A program made the translations under genes and the position numbers. Shown here piece after piece: positions 7,579 through 15,652 of a stretch of DNA of 64,000 nucleotides. The stretch is from a virus, in the IMG/VR virus record IMGVR_UViG_3300008952_000009, positions 1 through 64,000 of that record; one strand, written 5' to 3'. Below the pieces are notes generated by a model. It saw only the letters and a program-made list of their open reading frames with translations, was not told the origin of the DNA and did not search any database. Position 1 is the stretch's first letter; the number at the start of each line of letters is the position of its first letter.

Positions 7579-7753
7579 TGTAAACCTTTAAATCATAGTC
7601 CCATATATTACTTCCAATGGTTCCGTCGTGCCATAGGACTTTGAACAACTTGTTCGTTGGGCGGCATGCAGGCATTTCCCCAACAATCAAACCAGTTCTT
7701 TCTCGGTTCATCCAACTCGGGTGGTTGGTCTTTATCAAATCACCGACTTTCAT
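7565..7753 (-). CDS. SH3-like small protein (family member)
   Basis: 62 residues, MKVGDLIKTNHPSW. Start chosen by the family pattern and a GGAGG ribosome site. Pattern: VGDLIK, TGLIVGE, LFKVLWHDG. It ends in NESR, encoded by the same bases as the next gene's MRVGD. Confidence 0.65.
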   Translation of the reverse strand: MKVGDLIKTNHPSWMNRERTGLIVGEMPACRPTNKLFKVLWHDGTIGSNIWDYDLKVYNESR

Positions 7754-7952
7754 TGATAACCTCCAACTGATTACACCAGGCAGGACCAATCAAAGTAGGC
7801 AATGTTGGACTTAGTTCATTCCATAAAACCTTGAATAGTCTTGTACGGCCGCGAGAAAGACGTGCGCCCCATCGTTCAGCGTTTATGTCTGCCACAATAA
7901 CACCAGTTCGTTCCTGAAGACCTTTCTCTCTTACCAAATCACCGATTTTCAT
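7740..7952 (-). CDS. SH3-like small protein (family member)
   Basis: 70 residues, MKIGDLVREKGLQ, with a GAGG site. Pattern: IGDLVR, TGVIVADI, LFKVLWNE. It ends in NESR, whose bases also encode MKVGD of the next gene. First gene after the 7977-8005 promoter. Confidence 0.7.
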   Translation of the reverse strand: MKIGDLVREKGLQERTGVIVADINAERWGARLSRGRTRLFKVLWNELSPTLPTLIGPAWCNQLEVINESR

Positions 7953-7976
7953 CTTGCCTCGCTTTGTTATGTTTCT

Positions 7977-8005
7977 ATTAGATCAAAATTGAAAACAAAA
8001 TGCAA
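7977..8005 (-). promoter_or_regulatory. Sigma70-type promoter (TTGCAT-17-TCTAAT)
   Basis: Hexamers 8005-8000 and 7982-7977. Near copy of the 6091-6119 promoter. Confidence 0.65.
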
Positions 8006-8012
8006 ATAAAAA

Positions 8013-8120
8013 TTAAATGTTGAACAATTTCAAGACCTTATTGGATATGTCAACCAAACCGTGAACACCGATGGCTGAGCCTAAGATGAAACCTACTGCT
8101 ACCCATAGAAACTCTTTCAT
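8013..8120 (-). CDS. Small membrane protein
   Basis: 35 residues, MKEFLWVAVGFILGSAIG then a polar tail. One hydrophobic segment at about 4-20. The ATG overlaps the stop of 8117-8338 as ATGA. Confidence 0.6.
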   Translation of the reverse strand: MKEFLWVAVGFILGSAIGVHGLVDISNKVLKLFNI

Positions 8121-8338
8121 GGTTCTATGCCCGCATACACTGGGCACAAATGCTGTACTTCACTTGTGACTTGCTCCTCCAACAAGAGCACGTCGATGCC
8201 AGTATCCCAATGCAACTTCTTGACTGCTCTATCAAAACTGATCTCACCGTTCAGAACATCCACTGAATACTTGGTGATCAACTCCTTGATTAGTGTTGCT
8301 TCCATCTGCAACAACTTAGTGAAAGACGTATTCATCAT
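8117..8338 (-). CDS. Hypothetical helical protein
   Basis: 73 residues, MMNTSFTKLLQMEA. ATGA overlap with the stop of 8335-8556 and a GGAGG site. Mostly helical, with LLLEEQVTSEVQHLCPVY near the end. Family unknown. Confidence 0.6.
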   Translation of the reverse strand: MMNTSFTKLLQMEATLIKELITKYSVDVLNGEISFDRAVKKLHWDTGIDVLLLEEQVTSEVQHLCPVYAGIEP

Positions 8339-8556
8339 TTTCTTACCTCCGTTATCATAAACTCATCAGCAGTGGCGCAACGTCCACTAGGATAAATTAC
8401 CTCAACTACATTGGGATGCCCTTGAAGATCCTTTACTGAAACTTCAGTTACCATTGCCCAACCTCCGCTACCCAAATCCGAGTGCGGGTGAACATACACC
8501 ATTGTGCCTGGCCATGCTTTCTTGACTAAGTGTCGTTTGCCTTTGTTGTCAAACAT
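8335..8556 (-). CDS. SH3-like small protein (family member)
   Basis: 73 residues, MFDNKGKRHLVKKA. Pattern: PGTMVYV, GWAMVTEV, VVEVIYPSG. A GGAGGTGA ribosome site lies inside the end of the gene before it. Confidence 0.6.
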   Translation of the reverse strand: MFDNKGKRHLVKKAWPGTMVYVHPHSDLGSGGWAMVTEVSVKDLQGHPNVVEVIYPSGRCATADEFMITEVRK

Positions 8557-8710
8557 TAATCACCTCCAAATACATTTCAGTCAACCATTCTTTACCGCAG
8601 TCGTTCCATATAACCTTGAACATCCCCTCGGATTCGTCTACCTCAACGATGACACCATAGGGATTGGGGCGAACCCATTCCTTGTCTCTTACTAAATCAC
8701 CGACTTTCAT
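8549..8710 (-). CDS. SH3-like small protein (family member)
   Basis: 53 residues, MKVGDLVRDKEWVR. Pattern: VGDLVR, YGVIVEVD, MFKVIWNDCG. ATGA overlap with 8707-8862, and its stop runs eight bases into the next gene. Confidence 0.65.
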   Translation of the reverse strand: MKVGDLVRDKEWVRPNPYGVIVEVDESEGMFKVIWNDCGKEWLTEMYLEVINV

Positions 8711-8862
8711 AACGCCTCCAGCCAACGCTTACTAACTCTAGTTTTATTACCATGATGCCTGGGAGTGTATACCAACCAATCCCCACCGTAACGTGTGATG
8801 TCTTTACTCAACAATATGCAGAGTCCATAGATCCTGTGTCTTACCGTGTCACCGACTTTCAT
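8707..8862 (-). CDS. SH3-like small protein (family member)
   Basis: 51 residues, MKVGDTVRHRIYGL. Pattern: VGDTVR, then DWLVYTPRHHG. An ATG two codons upstream is also possible; neither has a clear ribosome site. The usual G-I-V strand is degenerate here. Confidence 0.55.
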   Translation of the reverse strand: MKVGDTVRHRIYGLCILLSKDITRYGGDWLVYTPRHHGNKTRVSKRWLEAL

Positions 8863-8888
8863 CTGCATGGTTTATAATACTGTACATA

Positions 8889-9581
8889 TTACTTTCTTAC
8901 CTTCTTTAAGTCTTTCTCACAAGCAAACAATGGCACGCTCTCACCAATAGGCAGAATGCTGTATACTTTTCCGCCTTGTGTGGTGCGATACATTGGTCGA
9001 GCGTTAGATTTAAGTATCAGTGCGAGGACTTGTCCACCGCTTGCTGCTTGTCTGTATAGTTTGTAGTTTCTCTTTCTCTCATCCATACTATCATAAGGCG
9101 ATAGATCCAACCTGTTTGATGCCCTTACTGAGACGATTTGTCCTTTTTCAAACTTCGGATCTGTACGATGTTCCTGAATCACCTTATCCGCAAACTTATT
9201 CATACACATCTTTGTGAACTCTCTCTTAGAAAGAACATGCCCCTGTGGATTTTCTAGAACTTTACGTCGAATAAATTTAAAATATCGATTATCTGTTGTT
9301 TGATTCTCGTAATATTCTGCACACAAGACGGCGATCTCCCTCAGATCGTCACTGTATTGTCTGATCCATTCATCGGCCTCTTTGAGTGCTTCCTCATCGC
9401 AGACCGCCTCAATATCTCTAAGATACTTGCTCTGTCCAGGCGAAAGCAGTCTTCCGTTCTTCACCTGACTGTTTATGCTTTTAAGAAATTCATTATATCT
9501 ATCCCTGGTGGTCTTCGTTACAACCCCAGCTGCGAGTGACATTTCAAGATTTGAAATACATTTTTGAATGCGCTCGATCAT
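8889..9581 (-). CDS. Hypothetical protein
   Basis: 230 residues, MIERIQKCISNLEM. GAGGAG sits just before this ATG. An ATG at 9605 would leave almost no leader from the 9614-9642 promoter. Helical for about the first 150 residues, then a beta-rich tail (GQIVSVRASNR, GQVLALILKSN) that could be another SH3-like fold. Not recognised. Confidence 0.6.
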   Translation of the reverse strand: MIERIQKCISNLEMSLAAGVVTKTTRDRYNEFLKSINSQVKNGRLLSPGQSKYLRDIEAVCDEEALKEADEWIRQYSDDLREIAVLCAEYYENQTTDNRYFKFIRRKVLENPQGHVLSKREFTKMCMNKFADKVIQEHRTDPKFEKGQIVSVRASNRLDLSPYDSMDERKRNYKLYRQAASGGQVLALILKSNARPMYRTTQGGKVYSILPIGESVPLFACEKDLKKVRK

Positions 9582-9594
9582 TCTGAACTCCTCT

Positions 9595-9756
9595 TCAAAT
9601 TTCATTACAACTAATAATATAATATATTTTTGGAATATGCAACTTCTTTTTCAAAATAAAGATTGCTTGTTTTTTTGTTATGGGGATGGCGACCTTAAGG
9701 ACTTCAGGAACCTTGCTTTGTGGGTTAGTATAGTAACACCATTTTGTAGATCGCAT
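9595..9756 (-). CDS. Hypothetical small protein
   Basis: 53 residues, MRSTKWCYYTNPQS, behind GGAGG nine bases upstream. The second half is basic and hydrophobic (KKQAIFILKKK). Its end covers the 9614-9642 promoter, which lowers confidence that it is a real gene. Confidence 0.45.
   Translation of the reverse strand: MRSTKWCYYTNPQSKVPEVLKVAIPITKKQAIFILKKKLHIPKIYYIISCNEI
9614..9642 (-). promoter_or_regulatory. Sigma70-type promoter (TTGCAT-17-TATTAT)
   Basis: Hexamers 9642-9637 and 9619-9614. Transcription would begin near 9607, about 25 bases before the likely start of 8889-9581. Confidence 0.65.
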
Positions 9757-9770
9757 GGGAGCACCCTCCA

Positions 9771-9998
9771 TTATCCATAGTTGCAAAGTCCCTTCTTTGT
9801 TGCAATAACTCTACCATCACTAAAGATAACTAGATCTTGTTCCTTGTTTAGTTCCCGAAAAGCAGAGAATATGTCTTTCAATTCCATACCTTTACCTACA
9901 GATTTAAGATCATGGAAAACATTACTTACAGCAACATCTAGATCTCTAGAGGTCTGATCTCTCGGTAAGTTCTGCATAATTATTCGTAATACTGTCAT
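9771..9998 (-). CDS. Hypothetical protein
   Basis: 75 residues, MTVLRIIMQNLPRD, GGAG nine bases before the ATG. It lies directly downstream of a tRNA gene and probably shares its transcript. The C-terminal DLVIFSDGRVIATKKG looks like a beta hairpin. Family unknown. Confidence 0.55.
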   Translation of the reverse strand: MTVLRIIMQNLPRDQTSRDLDVAVSNVFHDLKSVGKGMELKDIFSAFRELNKEQDLVIFSDGRVIATKKGLCNYG

Positions 9999-10017
9999 GT
10001 TTTCTCCGTTATAAAAT

Positions 10018-10093
10018 TGGTGGACCCGCTCGGATTTGAACCGAGGACCGATCGGTTATGAGCCGATTGCTCTAACCACTGAGCTACAGGTCC
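10018..10093 (-). tRNA. tRNA with CAU anticodon, probably tRNA-Ile2
   Basis: 76 bases that fold as a cloverleaf: acceptor GGACCTG/CGGGTCC, D arm AGCTCAGTGGTTAGAGC, anticodon loop CTCATAA, T loop TTCAAAT, and an encoded CCA. CAU can be Met or lysidine-modified Ile (reads AUA). Base pairs C4-G69 and C5-G68 and the D arm resemble E. coli tRNA-Ile2 more than elongator Met, so I favour Ile. A short GC hairpin (CCCTG/CAGGG) lies just 5' of it. The stop codon of 10084-10233 lies inside the tRNA. Confidence 0.93.
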
Positions 10094-10233
10094 TTATCCC
10101 TGCCATACAGGGAGTTTAATCTCTCTTTTCTCTCTTCTTCTGGTGAGGTTCGTACTCTCGAAAGAATCATCCTTACTATTGCAGAGAGAGTATATGCATA
10201 GCACGCAATCAGCAAGATATGCTCAAACTTCAT
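10084..10233 (-). CDS. Small membrane protein overlapping a tRNA gene
   Basis: 49 residues, MKFEHILLIACYAYTLSA, one membrane segment, then a charged tail (SPEEERKERL). The ATG overlaps the RNA ligase stop as ATGA. Its last three codons and stop lie inside the tRNA, so tRNA 5' processing would cut its message. Confidence 0.6.
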   Translation of the reverse strand: MKFEHILLIACYAYTLSAIVRMILSRVRTSPEEERKERLNSLYGRDKDL

Positions 10234-11372
10234 GCTGTTGTAAACCTGTAAAAGTTCCTACAGACAGTTCTGAAATAATTAACGCCACCCTCATTATCGT
10301 TGTGTAACTCATACAATACTTTGTGATCTCCAACATCTTGTGATTGCTGCATTGTGTCATTAACGACGTCAACCATCTTATATGCTGCTTCGCGAACTTC
10401 CTCTGGAAGCATGAACATCATTTTGTCCAAGCGTCCCTTGATCATACAATTCATAATGTATTTGTAACTCAATTTACTCTTGACCATTTCCCCGATATAG
10501 TTAATATATTTAAACTTAATCAGTTGGCCATCAAAGTTCATGACCCAACCCTCGTGATTTGACACTGCACGACTACCAACCTCATCGACTAGATCGTTCA
10601 GTGTCATCTCACGAGACTCAGGACACACAAAGAGGTGCGGCATTGCTTCGCAGATATGCTCTAACTCTGCGAGATTCAAGGACTCGCCATCGGCATCATA
10701 GGCGTTCAACAGGTACAGCGTTTCCGCATTGTCATAATCAACGAAGACCTTTGTATAGGGATGGATCAACTCAACCACTAGGGTCATGACCTTTTTACCT
10801 AACGTCTCCTCTACCTGTTGAAAGTCCGTAAGAGAAAGCATGTTGCCAGCAATCTCCGCACTAACTGTTCCAAATTTACCTCGGGTGGAGGAACACAGTT
10901 CACCGTTATGGACAAAGTATTCAATCATATGTCCATCCGCTTTCTCACGAGCGAGGTATTTTTGTGTCCCGAACTTACTGGTGAGTGCCTCATAAGTGTT
11001 CTCTGGCAACTCACTGTAGTTGAAGAACTTCTCGAACCCGCGACTAACGAGAACTGGTTCCTCCACACTGAAGTCGTAGATCATGCCACGCATGTCGCGC
11101 AGGGGTTGTGACCAACCTCGATCTACCTCATGTAATACATTATGTGCTTGTCCTGTGTAGTTCAACAGGATAATCTGACGCTCTTCGTCGATGTCAAACC
11201 CAAGTAACTCTCCTGGGTTTTTCATGTCTGTGTGCTCAAGGTGCAATAGTTCCTTGAACACATGAGCGTTTTCTCTCTTAAACGATGCCCACTTTGTTTT
11301 CTTGTCTTCGATAGTACGAATCTCCGAAGTAATAAGTTTAGCAATCTTCTGAACATTTGGATGCAATGACAT
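10230..11372 (-). CDS. T4 Rnl1-type RNA ligase
   Basis: 380 residues. Joins RNA ends through a covalent lysyl-AMP. The nucleotidyl motif is EKADG with the active Lys near residue 144. GFEKFFN precedes it, as in T4 Rnl1. Motif IV (EGWVMNF) and motif V (LIKFK) follow near 285-300. Such ligases repair tRNAs cut by host anticodon nucleases. The gene shares a transcript with the CAU tRNA downstream. The start at the second ATG has AAAGG eight bases upstream. A promoter with consensus hexamers lies at 11404-11432. Confidence 0.9.
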   Translation of the reverse strand: MSLHPNVQKIAKLITSEIRTIEDKKTKWASFKRENAHVFKELLHLEHTDMKNPGELLGFDIDEERQIILLNYTGQAHNVLHEVDRGWSQPLRDMRGMIYDFSVEEPVLVSRGFEKFFNYSELPENTYEALTSKFGTQKYLAREKADGHMIEYFVHNGELCSSTRGKFGTVSAEIAGNMLSLTDFQQVEETLGKKVMTLVVELIHPYTKVFVDYDNAETLYLLNAYDADGESLNLAELEHICEAMPHLFVCPESREMTLNDLVDEVGSRAVSNHEGWVMNFDGQLIKFKYINYIGEMVKSKLSYKYIMNCMIKGRLDKMMFMLPEEVREAAYKMVDVVNDTMQQSQDVGDHKVLYELHNDNEGGVNYFRTVCRNFYRFTTA

Positions 11373-11403
11373 AATCATGTCCTTTCATTTAAGTTGTGAA
11401 TGT

Positions 11404-11432
11404 ATTATATGAATTATTTATTTAAATGTCAA
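11404..11432 (-). promoter_or_regulatory. Perfect sigma70 promoter (TTGACA-17-TATAAT)
   Basis: Both hexamers match consensus (11432-11427, 11409-11404). 25 or so of the 29 bases match the promoter at 13087-13115, so the two are probably duplicates. Confidence 0.9.
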
Positions 11433-11438
11433 GCACTT

Positions 11439-12440
11439 TCAAGAAAAAAGTTTATCAAGTTTTAGAGTGGTAATTCCATTAAAGTTTGGATTACCTTGCA
11501 AATCTAAAACAATGCCCTTTGCAATAGAGTATTGTGACTTGTTGTGGACCGAACCTCCTGAAGTTTTCCACTTAGACACCTCGTGATCGAGCGCCGATTG
11601 AACGAACTTGCTGTGGAACCACAGCCTAAAATCCCCCTGCGGTCCAGCAGTTGACAGGATGCTAGGGTATGCACGCATCAGTTGAGTCAAACCACCCACC
11701 AGTTCACTCTTCAACTGGTCCTTGGTCTGCTTAAAAGATGGCAAACTACGGTAGACATCAACAGCGGGTTTGAAAAACATACCACTGTTCGGTGCTTCTG
11801 CTAGTGTGGGATCTCCACTCTTCCTCCCTGACGCATATAAGGCGCACTTCCTTGCAGCATTCACCTTAATCTTGCATCCTTGAGGGTCACCCACTCGACC
11901 CCCACTCTCACCTGATCCATAAACATAGACACCAGCGGCACGCATACAAGCAGCAAGGTCAACCTGCTCTCGGTAATTCGCGTAGTATCGGTGAACATAG
12001 GCTACTTCTGCTGAAATGCCAGTCCGACCCTCAAGGTTGAAGTCTACGAATAACTGATGGTACTCCTCTATAGTATCAACCTCTCGATAGTCCACAACGA
12101 TTTCTGTTGCATTTGGCCACATCTGCAACCAAAGGTGCAAAGAGTGATCACCATCATAAACAAGAAGTTGCTTTGTAGACCTGACATATACAACTCGCGG
12201 TGCTTGCCAGCTATCCCCGTTAATCCCTCTCTTGGTGATCTTCTTTAAATTCCTCACCTCAGTGTCTCTCTGGATGTGGCGCTTCAGATCAGAGATTTTC
12301 ATGGTACGAAACCTCTTTTTATACTCCTGAAGTCCTTTGTTTCCTGGTGATGGGAGTGGTTTGATCACTGGTGGTTGATCGAAATAATCCCACAAAGATG
12401 TTTGAATAGGGTTTCCGCCTGAAGTAATTTTACTACTCAT
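11439..12440 (-). CDS. ParB/sulfiredoxin-fold protein
   Basis: 333 residues, MSSKITSGGNPIQT, behind AAGGAG. The segment APRVVYVRSTKQLLVYDGDH then a helix (LHLWLQMW) and strand (ATEIVVDYREV) matches the ParB/sulfiredoxin N-terminal fold, where D-G-x-H marks the nucleotide site. The C-terminal two thirds are not recognised. It has its own promoter and sits in the restriction-like cluster. It may be a DNA-binding CTP/ATP-using protein or a nuclease; unknown. Confidence 0.6.
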   Translation of the reverse strand: MSSKITSGGNPIQTSLWDYFDQPPVIKPLPSPGNKGLQEYKKRFRTMKISDLKRHIQRDTEVRNLKKITKRGINGDSWQAPRVVYVRSTKQLLVYDGDHSLHLWLQMWPNATEIVVDYREVDTIEEYHQLFVDFNLEGRTGISAEVAYVHRYYANYREQVDLAACMRAAGVYVYGSGESGGRVGDPQGCKIKVNAARKCALYASGRKSGDPTLAEAPNSGMFFKPAVDVYRSLPSFKQTKDQLKSELVGGLTQLMRAYPSILSTAGPQGDFRLWFHSKFVQSALDHEVSKWKTSGGSVHNKSQYSIAKGIVLDLQGNPNFNGITTLKLDKLFS

Positions 12441-12483
12441 TGTTTTCTCCTTATTGCTCCTACGAGCTGTTAGTTTTATTTTC

Positions 12484-12516
12484 ATCGTGCCCTAACGTCC
12501 AATTGACTAACACGAT
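12484..12516 (-). other. 5' leader hairpin
   Basis: ATCGTG (12516-12511) and CACGAT (12489-12484) pair perfectly, starting at about the first transcribed base of the 12523-12550 promoter. Possible message-stabilising 5' stem-loop. Confidence 0.5.
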
Positions 12517-12522
12517 AAATCT

Positions 12523-12550
12523 ATTATATCATACTTTTTTTGTTTGTCAA
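12523..12550 (-). promoter_or_regulatory. Sigma70 promoter (TTGACA-16-TATAAT)
   Basis: Consensus hexamers at 12550-12545 and 12528-12523, spacer 16. Drives the ParB-fold gene at 11439-12440. Confidence 0.85.
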
Positions 12551-12559
12551 GATTTATTT

Positions 12560-13054
12560 TTAAATAATTCTAACACCGTGCTTCTTGATCTGAGTGTTCG
12601 TAATGTCTGCTGAAAGACGCGGGTCTTTCTTGGACAGTACAGTGGGGAACTTCTTTTTCAACTTGGGCAGAAGTAAGTTAAATACCTGCTCTCCTGACAG
12701 TTTCCACACCTCTACCAGTTTTCCGCCTTCAAACCTGATGTAAAAGTGTTCGGGATACTTTGCTAGTTTCTCGTTCTTTAGGTATGAAACCTGATCCTCC
12801 CATGTATTCTGCACTGATATGCCAGTGTACGATCCCTTGACTTTTTTGTCAATAGTGGACTTATATTCGACGGGTTGCCCTGCCTCATTGTACGCATCGG
12901 CACCAGATAGAGTCTCTGATATTGTGTGCCCCAGTTCAATCATTGCGTAAATCTCTTTAGATCTCGCATAACTAAACGGGTCTCCCCATCCTTGATTGCT
13001 AGATAACTCTGCCATACGATTGTATAGTTTCTTATATTCTTCTTCTGGGGTCAT
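12560..13054 (-). CDS. Restriction-endonuclease-like protein (PD-(D/E)xK)
   Basis: 164 residues, MTPEEEYKKLYNRM, behind AAAGGAAG. The stretch GADAYNEAGQPVEYKST has the Asp then Glu-x-Lys layout of type II restriction endonucleases, with a helix before it and strands after it (HFYIRFEGGKLVEVWKL). About usual size for a minimal endonuclease subunit. It lies between two ParB-fold genes and next to two adenine methyltransferases, each unit with its own promoter. Target site unknown. Confidence 0.6.
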   Translation of the reverse strand: MTPEEEYKKLYNRMAELSSNQGWGDPFSYARSKEIYAMIELGHTISETLSGADAYNEAGQPVEYKSTIDKKVKGSYTGISVQNTWEDQVSYLKNEKLAKYPEHFYIRFEGGKLVEVWKLSGEQVFNLLLPKLKKKFPTVLSKKDPRLSADITNTQIKKHGVRII

Positions 13055-13086
13055 CTTGTTTCTTCCTTTCTTCAAACTATAGAAAC

Positions 13087-13115
13087 ATTATATGAACTAT
13101 TTGTTTAAATGTCAA
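13087..13115 (-). promoter_or_regulatory. Perfect sigma70 promoter (TTGACA-17-TATAAT)
   Basis: Both hexamers consensus (13115-13110, 13092-13087). Near copy of 11404-11432. Drives the endonuclease-like gene. Confidence 0.9.
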
Positions 13116-13118
13116 GAA

Positions 13119-14162
13119 TTATTCTACAACTGAAAAATTCTTTGTAGCAGTCACAGAATGATGGTTGTTGTATAGTTCTACAACGGCGAACCTATCTCCT
13201 GGGAGTTGTCTGAAAATAACAACCGAAACTTCTGGAGTGTTTTTGTATACCTTCAAAGTCTTCTTAACCGATTCCACGATGTCTTTTCTGGTTTTTTTGA
13301 CGTCACTATCAGTCATACCGTTAAGGTTTGACAAACTAATTGCTATGGTCTGCTTCACCCCTGGGTTGTCTCGGAACTGTTGCGTCAATACCCCACTGAC
13401 ATTCGGGTCGAAACGTGACTTTGAGTTAATTACAATCAGGTGCTCGTTATAACTTATCGCCTTTGAGTCTGCGCCATCCCAACTAGAGTGTTGAGAATCC
13501 CTGTAGTATCGCACATTATCAACCACGCTGTAGGTAATTCTACCCAATTTTTGATTGATCGGTTTCGACAGTGCTTTCTCTATTCTATTATAGAACCACC
13601 GCTCTGTCCTAGCAGATCTCGGATAGATGTCCTCCTTCATATATTTCGCGGCAGCATTAGCGTACGGTTCCAAGTCCTCTGAGTTTTTCTCAGGGTCAAG
13701 GGGAACAGTACGTCCTTTGTTCACGATATTAAATATACGCCCGTTATTGATTCTCCTTAAAGTTGCACCCTCCATGTCTGCGTCTGTAGCAGGAGTATCC
13801 CCTAGATGATCATTAGCAGAGTCCTGGAAGTCCTCCCACTCATCGTCACTAAATTGTAAAACCTTTTGCTGAAATCTTGAGACTAGGACCTTCTGGTTTT
13901 TATCTACCTTTTTCACTGCTTGCTTTGCCTTTAGTCTTGTGGTTCCATCCATACAGGTATTAGCACGCAAACTTATTGGCACCTCTTGTTCAGTACCATT
14001 TAGAAATTGTGAAGTGTACCTTGCAATGTTGTTCTGCTGGTTTCCGTTAATTCGAGCCTTCTGGTTAAAGTCTTGAATCTCGTCAGGATCAACCCATTCA
14101 AGACTGTTGAGATAGGCGTCTCCATAAGTGGAAATAAAATTTTCGTGTTGCTTTTTATTCAA
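13119..14162 (-). CDS. ParB-fold-like protein
   Basis: 347 residues with a TTG start (MNKKQHENFIST), set by AAAGGAG seven bases upstream. The segment VPISLRANTCMDGTTRLKAK resembles the ParB motif (strand, D-G-x-x-R, helix). The C-terminal part (VKQTIAISLSNLNG, VSVVIFRQLPG) resembles in pattern the end of 50703-51941. Function unknown; context suggests DNA binding or processing. Confidence 0.5.
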   Translation of the reverse strand: MNKKQHENFISTYGDAYLNSLEWVDPDEIQDFNQKARINGNQQNNIARYTSQFLNGTEQEVPISLRANTCMDGTTRLKAKQAVKKVDKNQKVLVSRFQQKVLQFSDDEWEDFQDSANDHLGDTPATDADMEGATLRRINNGRIFNIVNKGRTVPLDPEKNSEDLEPYANAAAKYMKEDIYPRSARTERWFYNRIEKALSKPINQKLGRITYSVVDNVRYYRDSQHSSWDGADSKAISYNEHLIVINSKSRFDPNVSGVLTQQFRDNPGVKQTIAISLSNLNGMTDSDVKKTRKDIVESVKKTLKVYKNTPEVSVVIFRQLPGDRFAVVELYNNHHSVTATKNFSVVE

Positions 14163-14190
14163 CTAAATTCTCCTTTCATTTTCTTTGTAC

Positions 14191-14219
14191 ATACTATCAT
14201 GAGTTTTCTAATCTTGCAA
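14191..14219 (-). promoter_or_regulatory. Sigma70-type promoter (TTGCAA-17-TAGTAT)
   Basis: Hexamers 14219-14214 and 14196-14191. It lies inside the last codons of the methyltransferase gene and drives 13119-14162. Confidence 0.65.
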
Positions 14220-15081
14220 GACTTTTTTCGAAAAAAGTTTCATCTACCTCGCACCCTAGAAAGTTCCTCTCTGTTATCTTAGATGCAACAGCAGTAGTAC
14301 CTGATCCACTGAAAGGGTCAATGACTAAATCTCCAGGGTTGGAGTGTTTTGCGATCAAGTCCTGAAACAGTAGAAGACTTTTCTGCGTAGGATGAAATCT
14401 GTCCTTACCACCTTGTAGTGGATAACTGTAGATTGCGTTATCATACTTGCTATTAAACGTAGGGCTGCCTACCTTAACACCCAACAGTGCTATCTCTCTA
14501 CAGTTCGTTAGATAGTTTCTAGAACTATTCAATGGCTGAGGGTTTGTCTTGATCCACTCTACAAATCTCAACTGCTTGAACTTGTTTTGCTCCAGTATGT
14601 TCTTCAAGTCAGTGATCTTCCACAGATCAAAGAACACAATAGCAGTGCCGCCCTTACGCAATACTCTGTAGAACTGATGGACAAACTCGTTCAGAGACTC
14701 TAACGTAAATTTAGAGTCCCACTCCCCATAGTCTGTCTTTACTGCATATTTTTTGCCGTATATACTACCGTACTTTAGATAGTTTCTCTTGTGCTTCTCT
14801 AATTCGTCTCGCCATAACTCTTTGTTGTCCTTGAATTTACTGTTCTCGAAAAACTGTTGCCACTGTTCTGCGGTCTTGTAACTGTTCCATTGCTCAGTAG
14901 TCTTTACGTCTTGAGATCCCGCCTTATCCTGTTCGTTAACATGATCAACCCATTTATCCATACCAGTCTCTCTTGACGTGATATAGGGAGGATCTGTCAG
15001 CACAAGATCAACAGAATTGTTATCTAGTCCTTTGAGAAATTCTACCCCTTCCTTTAGTTCAATTGACTGTTCGATTTTCAT
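14197..15081 (-). CDS. DNA methyltransferase, beta-type order (N6-adenine or N4-cytosine)
   Basis: 294 residues. The catalytic motif TDPPY is at 29-33 and the AdoMet motif DPFSGSGTT near 258-266, so the motif order is catalytic first, as in beta-class enzymes such as DpnA. HPTQKS before the AdoMet motif is also typical. It begins directly after the stop of 15082-15651. With the Dam-like gene it gives a two-methylase set. Confidence 0.88.
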   Translation of the reverse strand: MKIEQSIELKEGVEFLKGLDNNSVDLVLTDPPYITSRETGMDKWVDHVNEQDKAGSQDVKTTEQWNSYKTAEQWQQFFENSKFKDNKELWRDELEKHKRNYLKYGSIYGKKYAVKTDYGEWDSKFTLESLNEFVHQFYRVLRKGGTAIVFFDLWKITDLKNILEQNKFKQLRFVEWIKTNPQPLNSSRNYLTNCREIALLGVKVGSPTFNSKYDNAIYSYPLQGGKDRFHPTQKSLLLFQDLIAKHSNPGDLVIDPFSGSGTTAVASKITERNFLGCEVDETFFEKSLARLENS

Positions 15082-15651
15082 TTAAAATGATCCTATAATT
15101 CTTTTTTGTAATTCGCGCTTCATGCTTTTATAATCAATATCCCCAATCAGTGTTGGCGTTACTGACCTATGCACAAACTCCAGTTCAACAAGGGGAATCT
15201 TGGCGATTATCGCATCAGAAGATCTAACAAGATACTTAGACAGTGACTCTCTGGTGATGATTGCTAGACTATTTTCTTGCCCAATCATATAGTAATCAGA
15301 TTTGAGTGAGTCTATTAGCGGTTCGTTATCTTGGTTGTTCCCGATTTTATTTACAACTCTGACATTGACATTCTTTCTAAGGTTTCCCTTCTTTGTTATC
15401 AACCCGTGAGAAATAAATTTGAATTCCACATGATGATTGTGCTTGGTATCAAGATGATCGCGTCCAGTTTCATCAATCCACTTGAGGCGTCCTTCACTAA
15501 AGGCTTCAACACCCCCCTCTGCGAAGTCTGCTTTGTCGAACCTAAGTTTTCTCTCATTCAGAGATGGACCAATGGATGTCATCAGATTAGTATAACGTCG
15601 TCCATCGATCACTGTCGACAACTCTTTTGCGTATTGTTTCAAGGTGAGCAT
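15082..15651 (-). CDS. Possible restriction endonuclease of the methylase cluster
   Basis: 189 residues between two methyltransferase genes, one base from one and abutting the other. The stretch around residues 60-80 (DHLDTKHNHHVEFKFI) has Asp and Glu-Phe-Lys spaced as in PD-(D/E)xK nucleases, but the motif is not textbook. Position between methylases is the main argument. AAAAGGA ribosome site. Confidence 0.5.
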   Translation of the reverse strand: MLTLKQYAKELSTVIDGRRYTNLMTSIGPSLNERKLRFDKADFAEGGVEAFSEGRLKWIDETGRDHLDTKHNHHVEFKFISHGLITKKGNLRKNVNVRVVNKIGNNQDNEPLIDSLKSDYYMIGQENSLAIITRESLSKYLVRSSDAIIAKIPLVELEFVHRSVTPTLIGDIDYKSMKRELQKRIIGSF

Positions 15652-15652
15652 A

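Noticed and set aside
10098-10112. CCCTG/CAGGG hairpin as a terminator before the CAU tRNA
   Set aside because: Not followed by a T run; it lies inside a small coding frame.
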